A stretch of DNA of 64,000 bases from Hyphomicrobiales bacterium (GTDB lineage: Bacteria; Pseudomonadota; Alphaproteobacteria; Rhizobiales; Rhizobiaceae): assembly GCA_900469445.1 (NCBI GenBank), contig UBXM01000006.1, positions 186,001 to 250,000 of the forward strand. Direction: 5' to 3'. Made by a program: the position numbers and the translations under genes. Position 1 is the first letter of the stretch, and every line of letters starts with the position of its first letter. Under the pieces are notes generated by a model. The model was not told where the DNA came from, searched no databases, and was given only the letters and a program-made list of their open reading frames with translations. Of this stretch, positions 51,803 through 59,916 are shown piece after piece.

Positions 51803-52768
51803 ATGTCAAATCAACAGATTCCTCTTGGTACCAATTGGGGGCCTGCGGCTACGGCTGAGCAGGTAGCTGAAAATATCGACATGACCGGGAAACTTGTGGT
51901 GGTCACCGGAGGTGCGTCCGGGCTGGGCTTGGAGACCACTCGCGTACTGTCGTTACTCGGTGCGCAGGTCGTGGTTCCAGTGAGACGCGTCGCTGAGGCC
52001 GAGAAAGCCCTCGAGGGGATCTCACGGACGGAAGTGTACGAGCTAGACCTCGTCGACCGCGGTTCCGTCCGAAGGTTCGCTAGCGAATTCCTGCAGTCTT
52101 CCCGCTCGATCGACAGGCTAATACTAAATGCAGGTGTCATGGCTACCCCGCTTTTCAGGGATAACGAAGGCAACGAGGGACAATTCGCAACCAACCACCT
52201 CGGCCACTTCGCGCTCACCGTAGCTCTGTGGCCTGCCTTACTACAAGCGAAGGATGGGGCAAGGGTGGTCGCCCTGTCGTCAAGAGGACACCATATCTGC
52301 GGGATCGATCCCGAGAATCCGAATTTCTTGCAGCGCCCGTATGATAAGTGGCAGGCTTATGGTCAGTCCAAGACTGCCAACTCTCTTTTCGCGGCCGCCG
52401 TGGACACTCGGGGACGCAAAAACGGCATCCGGGCATATTCGGTACATCCGGGCTCGGTGGTCGGCCCATTGGCCCGACATCTATCTTCCGAAGAGATCAA
52501 TTCTTTCGGAGCGCTCGATGAAAATGGCTCGCCAGTAATTGATCCGAAATCGGATAAGAAAAATTTTGCGCAGGGCGCAGCAACGTCGGTTTGGTGTGCG
52601 ACTTCCCCGAGCCTCAACGACATCGGAGGCGTCTATTGTGAGAACAGTGATGTCGCTAGCCTTGAGGAAACAGTGCGCAAGGGTGTACGTCCATATGCGG
52701 TAGATCTCGAGGAAGCGGAAAAGCTCTGGAAGCTGAGTGTAGATCTGACCGGGGCCAACATCAAATAA
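51803..52768 (+). CDS. SDR family oxidoreductase
   Basis: A 321-residue short-chain dehydrogenase of the retinol dehydrogenase/WWOX-like group. NAD(P) motif VTGGASGLGLETTR, NxAG in LILNAGVMATP, catalytic Ser in VVALSSRGHH and YGQSKTANSLF (Tyr and Lys). The N-terminal MSNQQIPLGTNWGPAATAEQV is typical. It is paralogous to the enzyme at 55852. Under likely control of the divergent AraC-type regulator. The substrate is unknown. Confidence 0.9.
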   Translation: MSNQQIPLGTNWGPAATAEQVAENIDMTGKLVVVTGGASGLGLETTRVLSLLGAQVVVPVRRVAEAEKALEGISRTEVYELDLVDRGSVRRFASEFLQSSRSIDRLILNAGVMATPLFRDNEGNEGQFATNHLGHFALTVALWPALLQAKDGARVVALSSRGHHICGIDPENPNFLQRPYDKWQAYGQSKTANSLFAAAVDTRGRKNGIRAYSVHPGSVVGPLARHLSSEEINSFGALDENGSPVIDPKSDKKNFAQGAATSVWCATSPSLNDIGGVYCENSDVASLEETVRKGVRPYAVDLEEAEKLWKLSVDLTGANIK

Positions 52769-52787
52769 GTGCGGGGAAGCTCTCCGA

Positions 52788-53069
52788 TCAATCGAACGGC
52801 ACCATGTTCGTCGCGATCTGGCGATATTTCGCTGGGTCGCGCGACGCGTTTTCCCGAGGACTGGATTGGGCTCGCTGTAAAACAACCACCTGAGACGGAT
52901 CGGCCGATTCCCATTCCTCGGCTAAGTATACCCGCGTACGCTGGGTTCCTTTCGTCGAGGAGATAAAAATGGCTGCCGAAGCCATAGCTATCATTACGGT
53001 CACGAGCGCTAGATAGGCCGATGTCGGAATGAGAGGCTTGCCGGACTTCAATTCATAATGTCTGCGCAT
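52788..53069 (-). CDS. Hypothetical membrane-anchored protein, 93 residues
   Basis: MRRHYELKSGKPLIPTSAYLALVTVMIAMASAAIFISS... One membrane helix (about 16-38), then a charged periplasmic or cytoplasmic tail. No known family. It is convergent with the SDR gene and 97 bp downstream of the AhpD-like gene on the same strand. A fairly good frame, but the evidence is limited. Confidence 0.5.
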   Translation of the reverse strand: MRRHYELKSGKPLIPTSAYLALVTVMIAMASAAIFISSTKGTQRTRVYLAEEWESADPSQVVVLQRAQSSPRENASRDPAKYRQIATNMVPFD

Positions 53070-53133
53070 GCTGCCGTACTCCCGAATGGTCGTGAGCGTT
53101 GAACATCTGTGCTTGTTTTGATGGATTTGTCAG

Positions 53134-53154
53134 CGTGACGGTCTCACCGTCACG
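53134..53154. terminator. Strong hairpin after the AhpD-like gene
   Basis: CGTGACGGT (53134-53142) and ACCGTCACG (53146-53154) form a perfect 9-bp stem with a 3-base loop, in the gap downstream of the minus-strand gene ending at 53166. Confidence 0.65.
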
Positions 53155-53165
53155 GGAAGCCGTGC

Positions 53166-53648
53166 TTAGAATGACGGAGATCTCGGTGTAAACGTATCTC
53201 GGCTACGGCGATTGGTATGCGGGTCCGTCTTCGCTAGATGAGCCAACTGACACCACATCCTTGCCGCTCCGATCGCGAGGACCAGCTTGGCAATGTCACT
53301 AGGAATGAAGAGGTGCCGAAGGGCGTCGTAGGCATAGTCCGTCACCTCTCCTCTGTTGATCGCGATGTAATCGGTGAACTCCAGGACGGCCTGCTCGACG
53401 GGAGTGTAGATCGAGGATTTGCGCCACGTTGCCACGGAAGCAACCCATTGAGCCGACTTGCCCATCTCCAGAGCTCGTTCCGTGTAATGAGCTATAGACG
53501 GCAGGCTGCCATCGAGTTCGGAAATTCTCAGGCTAACCAGAGCCACAAGCCCGTCGTTTAGCCCAGAAAAATCAATAAAGCGGTCGAGAGCTGCTATGGC
53601 AGCCAGGCTGTCCCTGCAGTCTTTAAGGATGTCGAAACGTCGTGTCAT
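53166..53648 (-). CDS. AhpD/CMD-fold protein without redox cysteines
   Basis: About 160 residues from ATG 53648 (MTRRFDILKDCRDSL). The CMD fold pattern is intact (LVALVSLRISELDGSLPSIAHYTERALEMG), but at the CxxC site both cysteines are replaced by serine (Ser48 and Ser51 in DGSLPS). It cannot therefore act by the usual thiol mechanism. A copy of the 16-bp motif lies 102 bp upstream. A functional relative with both cysteines is at 28472-28921. Confidence 0.75.
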   Translation of the reverse strand: MTRRFDILKDCRDSLAAIAALDRFIDFSGLNDGLVALVSLRISELDGSLPSIAHYTERALEMGKSAQWVASVATWRKSSIYTPVEQAVLEFTDYIAINRGEVTDYAYDALRHLFIPSDIAKLVLAIGAARMWCQLAHLAKTDPHTNRRSRDTFTPRSPSF

Positions 53649-53749
53649 GGGGTGTCTCCGCAAGCGCATTTCCGGCGCTGCACGGAGGGTTCCGCGGACG
53701 ATCGCTAGATAGCTGCATTAGGTGTGCACGCAATGGGATATTTCCGTAA

Positions 53750-53765
53750 CTATACGTAGGTTTGC
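53750..53765. promoter_or_regulatory. 16-bp motif copy 4, AhpD-like gene
   Basis: CTATACGTAGGTTTGC (minus strand GCAAACCTACGTATAG), 102 bp upstream of ATG 53648. Confidence 0.68.
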
Positions 53766-53898
53766 GGGTCGATTGCTAATTGGGAGTACCGCCGAAAAAT
53801 CGGGAGATAGCTGGATAAGGTTGTCGAAACATCTTGGGCGGCAGGTCGTCTGAAGTACGGTGCATCCGGGCCAAGGGGTAGTCTTGGCGACGATACCT

Positions 53899-53914
53899 GT
53901 AAACAGAGGTATAG
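53899..53914. promoter_or_regulatory. 16-bp motif copy 5, gene 54011
   Basis: GTAAACAGAGGTATAG, 97 bp upstream of ATG 54011. With copy 4 it makes a divergent pair in the 360-bp intergenic region, one copy per gene. Confidence 0.62.
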
Positions 53915-54010
53915 GTCGACCAGCGCCGTATTCCGACTATCATCTTAGGTAAAGAACGTCGTGATCTGCGGACCGCTGATCCGATACGTCAAGCTAAGGA
54001 TGAGCGAGCG

Positions 54011-54658
54011 ATGACCGCACTTTCATACCGAGAATATGCGACGGACCTGCACAGCAGGATCAGGCAACTCCGTACTTCGGAAGATGCTTCCGCGTCGATC
54101 GAGATAGCGATATGTCGCAACGCCTACTGCTACAAAAGCGAAGAAGTTACTGGCCCAAAAAGCTTCAGTCGTTGTTCGACCGGTCCGCTCAACTCCGCCG
54201 AGGGCCTCGTCGAGCGGGATAGCACCGAAACAATGAATGAGATCGAAGCTTTTTTCTCTCTCTCGGAGATCTACGCCTATTCGGATGTCGCACTCGCCAA
54301 TGGCAACTCGCCATTGTCGCGGTCTCACTGGGATGGGACAGTCGCCTTGATAGAGGTTACCTACGAAACCGAAGTTACCCGGTGGCATCAGCGTATGCTC
54401 TTCATTGGCTTCTCCGATCCCATACATGCGGATTTCACAGTCGGTCTCAACCGCGACCTGTTTATTCATGAGCACAACACTGGAAAGCATCTCTTCGAGT
54501 GGCGTAGTACCGAGGTCCCTGCTGCGGTTCTTGAGATCGTCGCCACCGGTCCGGGATCCGTGAACGAGATCGCGACGCCCCATACGTCCGGGCTTTGGAA
54601 ACGCCGGGCTACGCCCGCGAAACAAAAATGGCTCGATGCAACGCAGACCATTAGCTAA
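54011..54658 (+). CDS. Hypothetical protein, 215 residues
   Basis: No family recognised. The product is soluble and mixed alpha/beta (MTALSYREYATDLHSRIRQL...). I prefer this strand over a 200-residue frame on the minus strand, because a member of the 16-bp motif set lies at the same distance as for the neighbours and the ATG at 54011 has a purine-rich region (aaggatgagcg) before it. The minus frame looks like an antisense shadow. Confidence 0.55.
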   Translation: MTALSYREYATDLHSRIRQLRTSEDASASIEIAICRNAYCYKSEEVTGPKSFSRCSTGPLNSAEGLVERDSTETMNEIEAFFSLSEIYAYSDVALANGNSPLSRSHWDGTVALIEVTYETEVTRWHQRMLFIGFSDPIHADFTVGLNRDLFIHEHNTGKHLFEWRSTEVPAAVLEIVATGPGSVNEIATPHTSGLWKRRATPAKQKWLDATQTIS

Positions 54659-54838
54659 GTGTCATCGAGTCTAATGTTCGGTGCGAAGATGCTGACCTAT
54701 GAAGCTCTAAACGTTCCATAATTCGGCCACTGGCTCACATCAGATGGCGATGGCTTTGTTTATGGCAGCGTTTTGCGGACGAAGGGCGGCCAGACGAACA
54801 GCTTGCAGGATTCAAGTTGGTTATGGCGAGGAACAGTC

Positions 54839-55000
54839 ATGCAGCGAAGCGCGGGCTTCATATTTGTCGCCGTAACGATCATCTTCGTCTCGATCGGGGG
54901 AAAGATTGCCAAGGCGGTCGAGGAGCCAACTATGGTCCGGGTGATCTCTGTCAAATCGGTCACGTCGTCTCACGTCGCCACTTTTTTACTTGTGAGATAG
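54839..55000 (+). CDS. Possible small membrane protein, 53 residues
   Basis: MQRSAGFIFVAVTIIFVSIGGKIAKAVEEPTMVRVISVKS..., from ATG 54839 after GAGGAAC. An N-terminal hydrophobic segment could be a signal or anchor. Tail to tail with the dehydrogenase at 55010. Evidence is weak. Confidence 0.4.
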   Translation: MQRSAGFIFVAVTIIFVSIGGKIAKAVEEPTMVRVISVKSVTSSHVATFLLVR

Positions 55001-55009
55001 GAGCTTGGG

Positions 55010-55855
55010 TCAGGGGTAGGTCTGACCTTTTATTAGTCTGTTGACTGCAGTCACCAAACCCGCAGCTCCGCCCATCGCCCACGCCTCAAGTTCGGAAACA
55101 TCTCGACCGCGTCGCTTCGCCGCCGCGGCAAATTCCTCTACGTCGGCCCGGTTCAGCGTTGCGATATGCGATGCGATCTCGGGCGTGACCTTGGTTCCGA
55201 GCGCGTCGAGTATGAAGCTGCCTCCGCTGCTATGCGCGAAAGCCTTCTGAAGGCTCGCGGGTTCGATCCCGAAGGCATCGGCGATCGAGAACACCTCGAC
55301 AATGTTGCGGAGATTGGAGACGGTTAGCGCATTATTGCACAGTTTCGCGGCCTGTCCGGTTCCGGCGGCTCCCATATGCACGACGTGCTTACTGTGTGTG
55401 GAGATAACCGCTCGGCACTTCTCCAGTATATCGGGAACCGTGCCGACGAAGCATGTCAGCGTCCTTGCCAAAGCACCCGGACGCCCACCGCTGACGGGTG
55501 CATCGACAAAGGAGATACCTTTTGCGGCGCAGAGTTCGCGGAAGCCATTGGCCTCGCCAGGATCACCTGTAGCGTGGTTGATAACAATGGCGTCGGCGGG
55601 CAACGCGTCCAGGACACCGTTACTCAGCAACTCAGTCAGGTCGGCGTCTGTTCGTAAGCATACGCACAAAATGCTTACGGCAGCGGCCAGCTCTACTGCG
55701 GTCGTGTGCCGAGTAAATGGCACGTCCCCGAGTGCCGCATAGGAAGTATCGCGTCGCGCCCAAGCATGCAGCCTGAAGCGCTCCGCGATTGCCGCGGCCA
55801 TCGGAGCACCTTGGTCCCCCAGACCGATAAAACCTACTTCCGGCTCGTTACTCAT
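55010..55855 (-). CDS. NAD(P)-dependent 3-hydroxyacid dehydrogenase family
   Basis: About 281 residues from ATG 55855 (MSNEPEVGFIGLGDQGAPMA). GFIGLGDQGAPMAAAI is the N-terminal NAD(P) motif of the beta-hydroxyacid dehydrogenase (3-hydroxyisobutyrate, tartronate semialdehyde) family. FVDAPVSGGRPGA is the substrate-binding motif and GQAAKLCNNALTVSNLRNIVE carries the catalytic Lys. Its ATG overlaps the SDR stop by four bases, so the two are an operon, and probably work on related substrates. Confidence 0.9.
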   Translation of the reverse strand: MSNEPEVGFIGLGDQGAPMAAAIAERFRLHAWARRDTSYAALGDVPFTRHTTAVELAAAVSILCVCLRTDADLTELLSNGVLDALPADAIVINHATGDPGEANGFRELCAAKGISFVDAPVSGGRPGALARTLTCFVGTVPDILEKCRAVISTHSKHVVHMGAAGTGQAAKLCNNALTVSNLRNIVEVFSIADAFGIEPASLQKAFAHSSGGSFILDALGTKVTPEIASHIATLNRADVEEFAAAAKRRGRDVSELEAWAMGGAAGLVTAVNRLIKGQTYP

Positions 55856-56775
55856 GCTTTTACGCCTAGCATGGCGGTCGCCATATCCCACAGCCTCGAC
55901 GCATTACCTTCATTGATCGCGTACGGTGCCACTCCCTTAAACGGCCCATTGCCGCGCTCTTCTACGACCGGGGCCTGCTGGCAGTCGTCGTAGTATTTAC
56001 CGGAAACACCGTCGATGATCGGCGAAGCCGTCAAAAGCACTGTAGTCGAAGCGCCCTGTTCGGCGGTTTTTCTCAGGTGCTCGGGTGTTCGCAGGCCACC
56101 GGTATGTTTCTGGAGATTGGTCGCGATAGCTCCAGGGTTCAGGGCATTCGACGTGATGCCGTCGTCTGCCCACTTCCGAGTGATGCCTACCGACATCAGA
56201 ATGCACGCGGTTTTGGACTGTCCGTAGCCGAGGAGGGGATCATACGGAATAAAGCGGAAGTCCGGGTCGTCCCAGAAGACCGGTGCAAACAGGCTTCCTA
56301 CAGACGCCACCGATACGACGCGAGCCCCATTCGCTTTTGCTAAGTGACTGCGCAGACCGATAGCGAGCGCGAAATGGCCGAGATAGTTGGTCGCAAACTG
56401 CATTTCGCGACCTTCTGGCGTCCGCTGCAACTCGGGAATTGCCATCACGCCAGCATTGTTGACAAGGGCGTCTAGCTTCTCGTCCCAATTTTCGACGAAC
56501 GATCGAACGGAGGAAAGGTCGGCTACGTCAAGCTTGCGGACGTGGACCGATCCTCGCGGTGTTTCCGACGCGATCTTATCTGCGAGGGTCTGTGCTTCGT
56601 CCGAGCGACGCGCGGCGATTGTCACGGCTGCTCCTGCTTGGACCAGTGCTCTCGTGGTCTCCAAACCGATGCCGCTCGCACCTCCGGTGACGATAATCGT
56701 TTTCCCCGACAGATCGACGCCTCCCAAAACTTCCTTTGCCGTGGATGAGAATCCGAATGGGTTAGTCGCGGTCAT
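55852..56775 (-). CDS. SDR family oxidoreductase
   Basis: About 307 residues from ATG 56775 (MTATNPFGFSSTAKEV), seven bases after GGAG; an ATG at 56787 lies within that site. NAD(P) motif VTGGASGIGLETTR, LVNNAGVMAIP, and the active site YGQSKTACILM. A paralogue of 51803-52768, same subgroup. First gene of an operon with the hydroxyacid dehydrogenase. The divergent LysR-type gene at 56837 is its likely regulator. Confidence 0.9.
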   Translation of the reverse strand: MTATNPFGFSSTAKEVLGGVDLSGKTIIVTGGASGIGLETTRALVQAGAAVTIAARRSDEAQTLADKIASETPRGSVHVRKLDVADLSSVRSFVENWDEKLDALVNNAGVMAIPELQRTPEGREMQFATNYLGHFALAIGLRSHLAKANGARVVSVASVGSLFAPVFWDDPDFRFIPYDPLLGYGQSKTACILMSVGITRKWADDGITSNALNPGAIATNLQKHTGGLRTPEHLRKTAEQGASTTVLLTASPIIDGVSGKYYDDCQQAPVVEERGNGPFKGVAPYAINEGNASRLWDMATAMLGVKA

Positions 56776-56836
56776 GGCTTTCTCCATTTGTGAAAGTGGT
56801 TGCCCAACACATACTCCTGTGACATTCGTGAACTAG

Positions 56837-57766
56837 ATGGCAAAAGATACACGCATTGATGAGATATATCGGACAGTGAGCTCATTGCCGCCCGGTGAGC
56901 TTGCAGCCTTCCTTGCTGTTGCGGAGAACGGGGGATTTCGAGCGGCGGCGAGGACGCTCGATCAAAGCGCATCTGCCCTCAGTCATTCCGTTGCGGGCCT
57001 TGAACGCAGACTTAAAGTCAAACTCTTCCATCGATCGACACGAAACGTATCCTTGACCGAGTCCGGCAGACGTTTTGCGGCGCGGCTGGTGCCCGCGATC
57101 AGCGAAATAGGCCAGGCAGTCGAGGAACTTGGGGACATGAACGCTGCCCCTACGAGCCTGCTTCGGATCAATTCTGACGCCAACGCGGCCGAGCAAGTTT
57201 TGATGCCGTTGCTCACGAGCTTTCTGGCGTCCCACCCGGATATGCGTTTCGAAATTGTGTCCGACAGTGGGTTGGTCGATATTGCAGAGGGAGGGTTCGA
57301 CTGCGGCATCCGGCTTAGAGAGTTGGTTCCGGATGATATGATCGCTATTCCGATTGGTCGTGAGCAGCAGCATATCGTCGTAGGCTCCCCGTCCTATCTC
57401 GAAAACGCACCCGTTTTGGTCCAGCCTTCTGATGTGATCCACCATCGATGCGTTCAACTTCGTATGTCGAGCGGCGCGATCTACAGATGGGAGTTCCAGC
57501 GCCGTGGTGAGGCCTTCTCCGTGGATACCGTGGGCAATATCGTCGTTGACCATTCAAGGCTCCTTTTGGCCGCAGCGGTAGAAGGCTACGGCTTGGCTTA
57601 CGTCACCAAGTGGATGGCAATGCAGAGCTTGACGAACGGCTCACTGAAACAGGTGCTGGTGGACTGGACGCCGCCGTATCCCGGCCTCTGCCTCTATTAT
57701 CCCCGCCACCGTCACATCAGCGCCGGGATGAGGGCTTTTCTCGATTTCCTGAGGGCGGCGCGCTAA
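56837..57766 (+). CDS. LysR-family transcriptional regulator
   Basis: A 309-residue LysR regulator. The N-terminal winged HTH is ELAAFLAVAENGGFRAAARTLDQSASALSHSVAGLERRLKVKLFHRSTRNVSLTESGRRF. The C-terminal effector domain has the periplasmic-binding-like fold (MRFEIVSDSGLVDIAEGGFDCGIRLRELVPDDMIAIPIG). Such divergent LysR-SDR pairs are usually regulator and target. Full length. Confidence 0.93.
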   Translation: MAKDTRIDEIYRTVSSLPPGELAAFLAVAENGGFRAAARTLDQSASALSHSVAGLERRLKVKLFHRSTRNVSLTESGRRFAARLVPAISEIGQAVEELGDMNAAPTSLLRINSDANAAEQVLMPLLTSFLASHPDMRFEIVSDSGLVDIAEGGFDCGIRLRELVPDDMIAIPIGREQQHIVVGSPSYLENAPVLVQPSDVIHHRCVQLRMSSGAIYRWEFQRRGEAFSVDTVGNIVVDHSRLLLAAAVEGYGLAYVTKWMAMQSLTNGSLKQVLVDWTPPYPGLCLYYPRHRHISAGMRAFLDFLRAAR

Positions 57767-57806
57767 TATTTCGAACGGCCGCCCCAATAGACAGCAAAAG
57801 GTGACG

Positions 57807-58868
57807 CTAAAGCCGTAGTCCGCACATCGCGAGCATGATGACTGTGGAGAGTAGAGCGCCGCCCGCCGTCCCGAGCCACCAGATACGATTGGCAAACGGC
57901 TGTTGCCCACCATGAGCGAGCATGACCACCCGAAGTCCAGAAAATAGGTGGCCGATGACCAAGAAGACAGCCAAAGCGTAGTGCGGGATGAGACGAGCGC
58001 TCCACCAGTCGTGAATAAGACCGTTCGGCGCTCCTGTCGCGAAGTCCCATCCTGTGGGAATGCCGAAGTAGAGGCGGGCGAGGACAAACACCGAATTCAT
58101 ATGCCCGAGAATGTAAATAGAGAGGAAGAACCCCGACGCGACCTGAAACGTCTTATAGAAGCCGAGTCTGTGGGAACTCCAACGCCAAGCCAGAATGAGG
58201 CCTGAAATTGTCTGGAAAAGCATAGCTGCAACCAAGATTGGCTCGCCGATAGGTGATCTATACACCTTGCGGCCCATCTCCATTACGGTGGCGTGGGCGT
58301 CTTGGCCGCTGAGTGCGAACAAGTGGTTAGTGAGGTGGAACGCGATGTAGATCAGGACGATCAGCGCCGATATCCCATGGGCAACACGTAGCCACGGAAG
58401 TGGATGTGCGGGCGCTTTTGCGAGCTGCCGAGCTTCCTCCGGCGTGGCCCAAAGCCAAAGGAGACCAAGACACCATAGTGCGCCCCAAGTGACTTGGTCG
58501 GGTATAGGGCTGGACACCAAGATTTGGATCACGCCGACCATACAATACATCGTCGGTGCGGCAACAACTGCGTAGGCCATGCGCCTTGCGCGCGTCTCGA
58601 ACAAGGGACAGTGGGACGACGCAACGCCGCGAACGGCGAAAACGAAACCGGTCAATGGTACGGAAAACATTAGGATCAGCATAAGGGCGGCAGTCACTCC
58701 TCCGCTTAACGAAACTGCGCTGCCCGCGTCGCCGACGGAGTAGTGGAAGATGTCGATGAACCCCGGATAAAACAGGGTGTAGATGACAGGTATGGCCGCC
58801 CGCAGTAAGGGGCGATGCCGAACATCCGGCTTTGCCAGATTACCTTGCAGTCTCTCTGAATAGGCCAC
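57807..58868 (-). CDS. Membrane protein resembling a haem b-binding protein
   Basis: A 353-residue protein with about eight membrane helices. Histidines inside helices, HGISALIVLIYIAFHLTNHLF and FLSIYILGHMNSVF, with PHYALAVFLVIGHLFSGLRV near the C terminus, suggest haem b ligation as in succinate dehydrogenase or DUF4405-type cytochrome b proteins. I cannot assign a family with certainty. A 16-bp motif copy lies 87 bp upstream. A role in respiratory electron transfer is plausible by context only. Confidence 0.6.
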   Translation of the reverse strand: MAYSERLQGNLAKPDVRHRPLLRAAIPVIYTLFYPGFIDIFHYSVGDAGSAVSLSGGVTAALMLILMFSVPLTGFVFAVRGVASSHCPLFETRARRMAYAVVAAPTMYCMVGVIQILVSSPIPDQVTWGALWCLGLLWLWATPEEARQLAKAPAHPLPWLRVAHGISALIVLIYIAFHLTNHLFALSGQDAHATVMEMGRKVYRSPIGEPILVAAMLFQTISGLILAWRWSSHRLGFYKTFQVASGFFLSIYILGHMNSVFVLARLYFGIPTGWDFATGAPNGLIHDWWSARLIPHYALAVFLVIGHLFSGLRVVMLAHGGQQPFANRIWWLGTAGGALLSTVIMLAMCGLRL

Positions 58869-58954
58869 AGGTTTCTCCTTGATGCACCCTCACGCAATGA
58901 GTTTCGCGCTAGTGAGTTATCAGGAGACTGCCATATGTCTTGGGGACGGTTAGC

Positions 58955-58970
58955 TTATACCTTGGTTTGC
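58955..58970. promoter_or_regulatory. 16-bp motif copy 6, membrane protein gene
   Basis: TTATACCTTGGTTTGC (minus strand GCAAACCAAGGTATAA), 87 bp upstream of ATG 58868. Confidence 0.68.
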
Positions 58971-59024
58971 TTTAGAGATGGCTGAGGGGCCGACATCGGC
59001 CGAGGACGCGGCTCACCCGAACGC

Positions 59025-59040
59025 GCAAACCAACGTATAT
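59025..59040. promoter_or_regulatory. 16-bp motif copy 7, cupin gene
   Basis: GCAAACCAACGTATAT, 81 bp upstream of ATG 59121. Paired with copy 6 in a divergent intergenic region. Confidence 0.68.
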
Positions 59041-59120
59041 CTGAACACTTTCATCACTCCACCTTAGGTTCGACAAGTGAGCCGCAATAAGCGGACCTGA
59101 CCGTTTCAAAGGAGACACCC

Positions 59121-59534
59121 ATGCTTAAAAAGATCGCACTCATCGCGGCAATTGCATTCGTCGCTGTCGGCCCAGTGTCGGCGCATGACGCTGGCAAGAA
59201 TGCCAAGGTTACGCTTGTTTTCGACCATGTGCTACCTAATGTTCCGGGAAAGAGCATGCGCGGCGTGCTCGTCGAATATGGACCCGGCGGCTATTCGCCC
59301 TCCCACACACATGCCAAAAGCTCGTTTATCTACGCTACTGTTCTTGAAGGTGAGATCCGGAGCCAGGTCAATAAGGGCGAGGAGAAAGTTTACAAAGCTG
59401 GCGAGAACTTCGTCGAAAATCCCGGTGATCATCACGGCGTCAGTGCGAATGGAAGTGACACGAAGCCTGCTAAGCTGCTGGCGGTATTTGTGGTCGATAC
59501 GGATGACACGGAACTCACGACACCCGACAAGTGA
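59121..59534 (+). CDS. Exported cupin domain protein
   Basis: A 137-residue protein with signal peptide MLKKIALIAAIAFVAVGPVSA. Cupin motif 1 is GGYSPSHTHAKSSFIYATVLEGEI (His-x-His and Glu) and motif 2 is ENPGDHHGVSANGS with His. This set could bind a metal. Periplasmic single-domain cupins are often of unknown activity. A ribosome binding site AAAGGAGA precedes ATG 59121. Confidence 0.85.
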   Translation: MLKKIALIAAIAFVAVGPVSAHDAGKNAKVTLVFDHVLPNVPGKSMRGVLVEYGPGGYSPSHTHAKSSFIYATVLEGEIRSQVNKGEEKVYKAGENFVENPGDHHGVSANGSDTKPAKLLAVFVVDTDDTELTTPDK

Positions 59535-59543
59535 CCTGATTTC

Positions 59544-59569
59544 ATGGGCGCTCACAGCTGACCGCCCAT
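59544..59569 (+). terminator. Hairpin after the cupin gene
   Basis: ATGGGCG (59544-59550) pairs with CGCCCAT (59563-59569), 10 bp after the stop codon. Confidence 0.55.
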
Positions 59570-59787
59570 TCATCAGCACCCAGTCTGTGGCAAGCGGTTT
59601 GTGTGGTGCCGTTTTACATAATCTAATCGGCCGGGTTATTGACCTGGCCGATTATCGTGTCTGAGACATATCAGATAGGCGATGGGCTGATGGGAGCAAT
59701 TTATTGATCCCAATTCTCGACCTCATGGCCGAAGTTCGGTTGGAAGACGACCTCAGACGGCAGGCGTTATGGAGCGCGCATACTCGC

Positions 59788-59803
59788 GTATATCTAGGTT
59801 CGT
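59788..59803. promoter_or_regulatory. 16-bp motif copy 8, NmrA-like gene
   Basis: GTATATCTAGGTTCGT (minus strand ACGAACCTAGATATAC), a less perfect copy, 114 bp upstream of ATG 59917. Confidence 0.5.
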
Positions 59804-59916
59804 GCACGAAAGCGGGAAATCTTAAGCTGCGGCTGCCAGCTTAAACCCAACCTCGAAGCTGGGAAGCCGACGATCCGCGCAGATAGTTGCAGCGGGCAGG
59901 TTCAGGGAGATACCCA

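Noticed and set aside
52926..52941. GTATACCCGCGTACGC, similar to the 16-bp motif
   Set aside because: Lies inside a predicted coding region and matches poorly in one half.
54023..54625. A 200-residue frame on the minus strand opposite 54011-54658
   Set aside because: Arginine-rich and without a good start; the plus frame has a better start and the regulatory motif, though certainty is limited.
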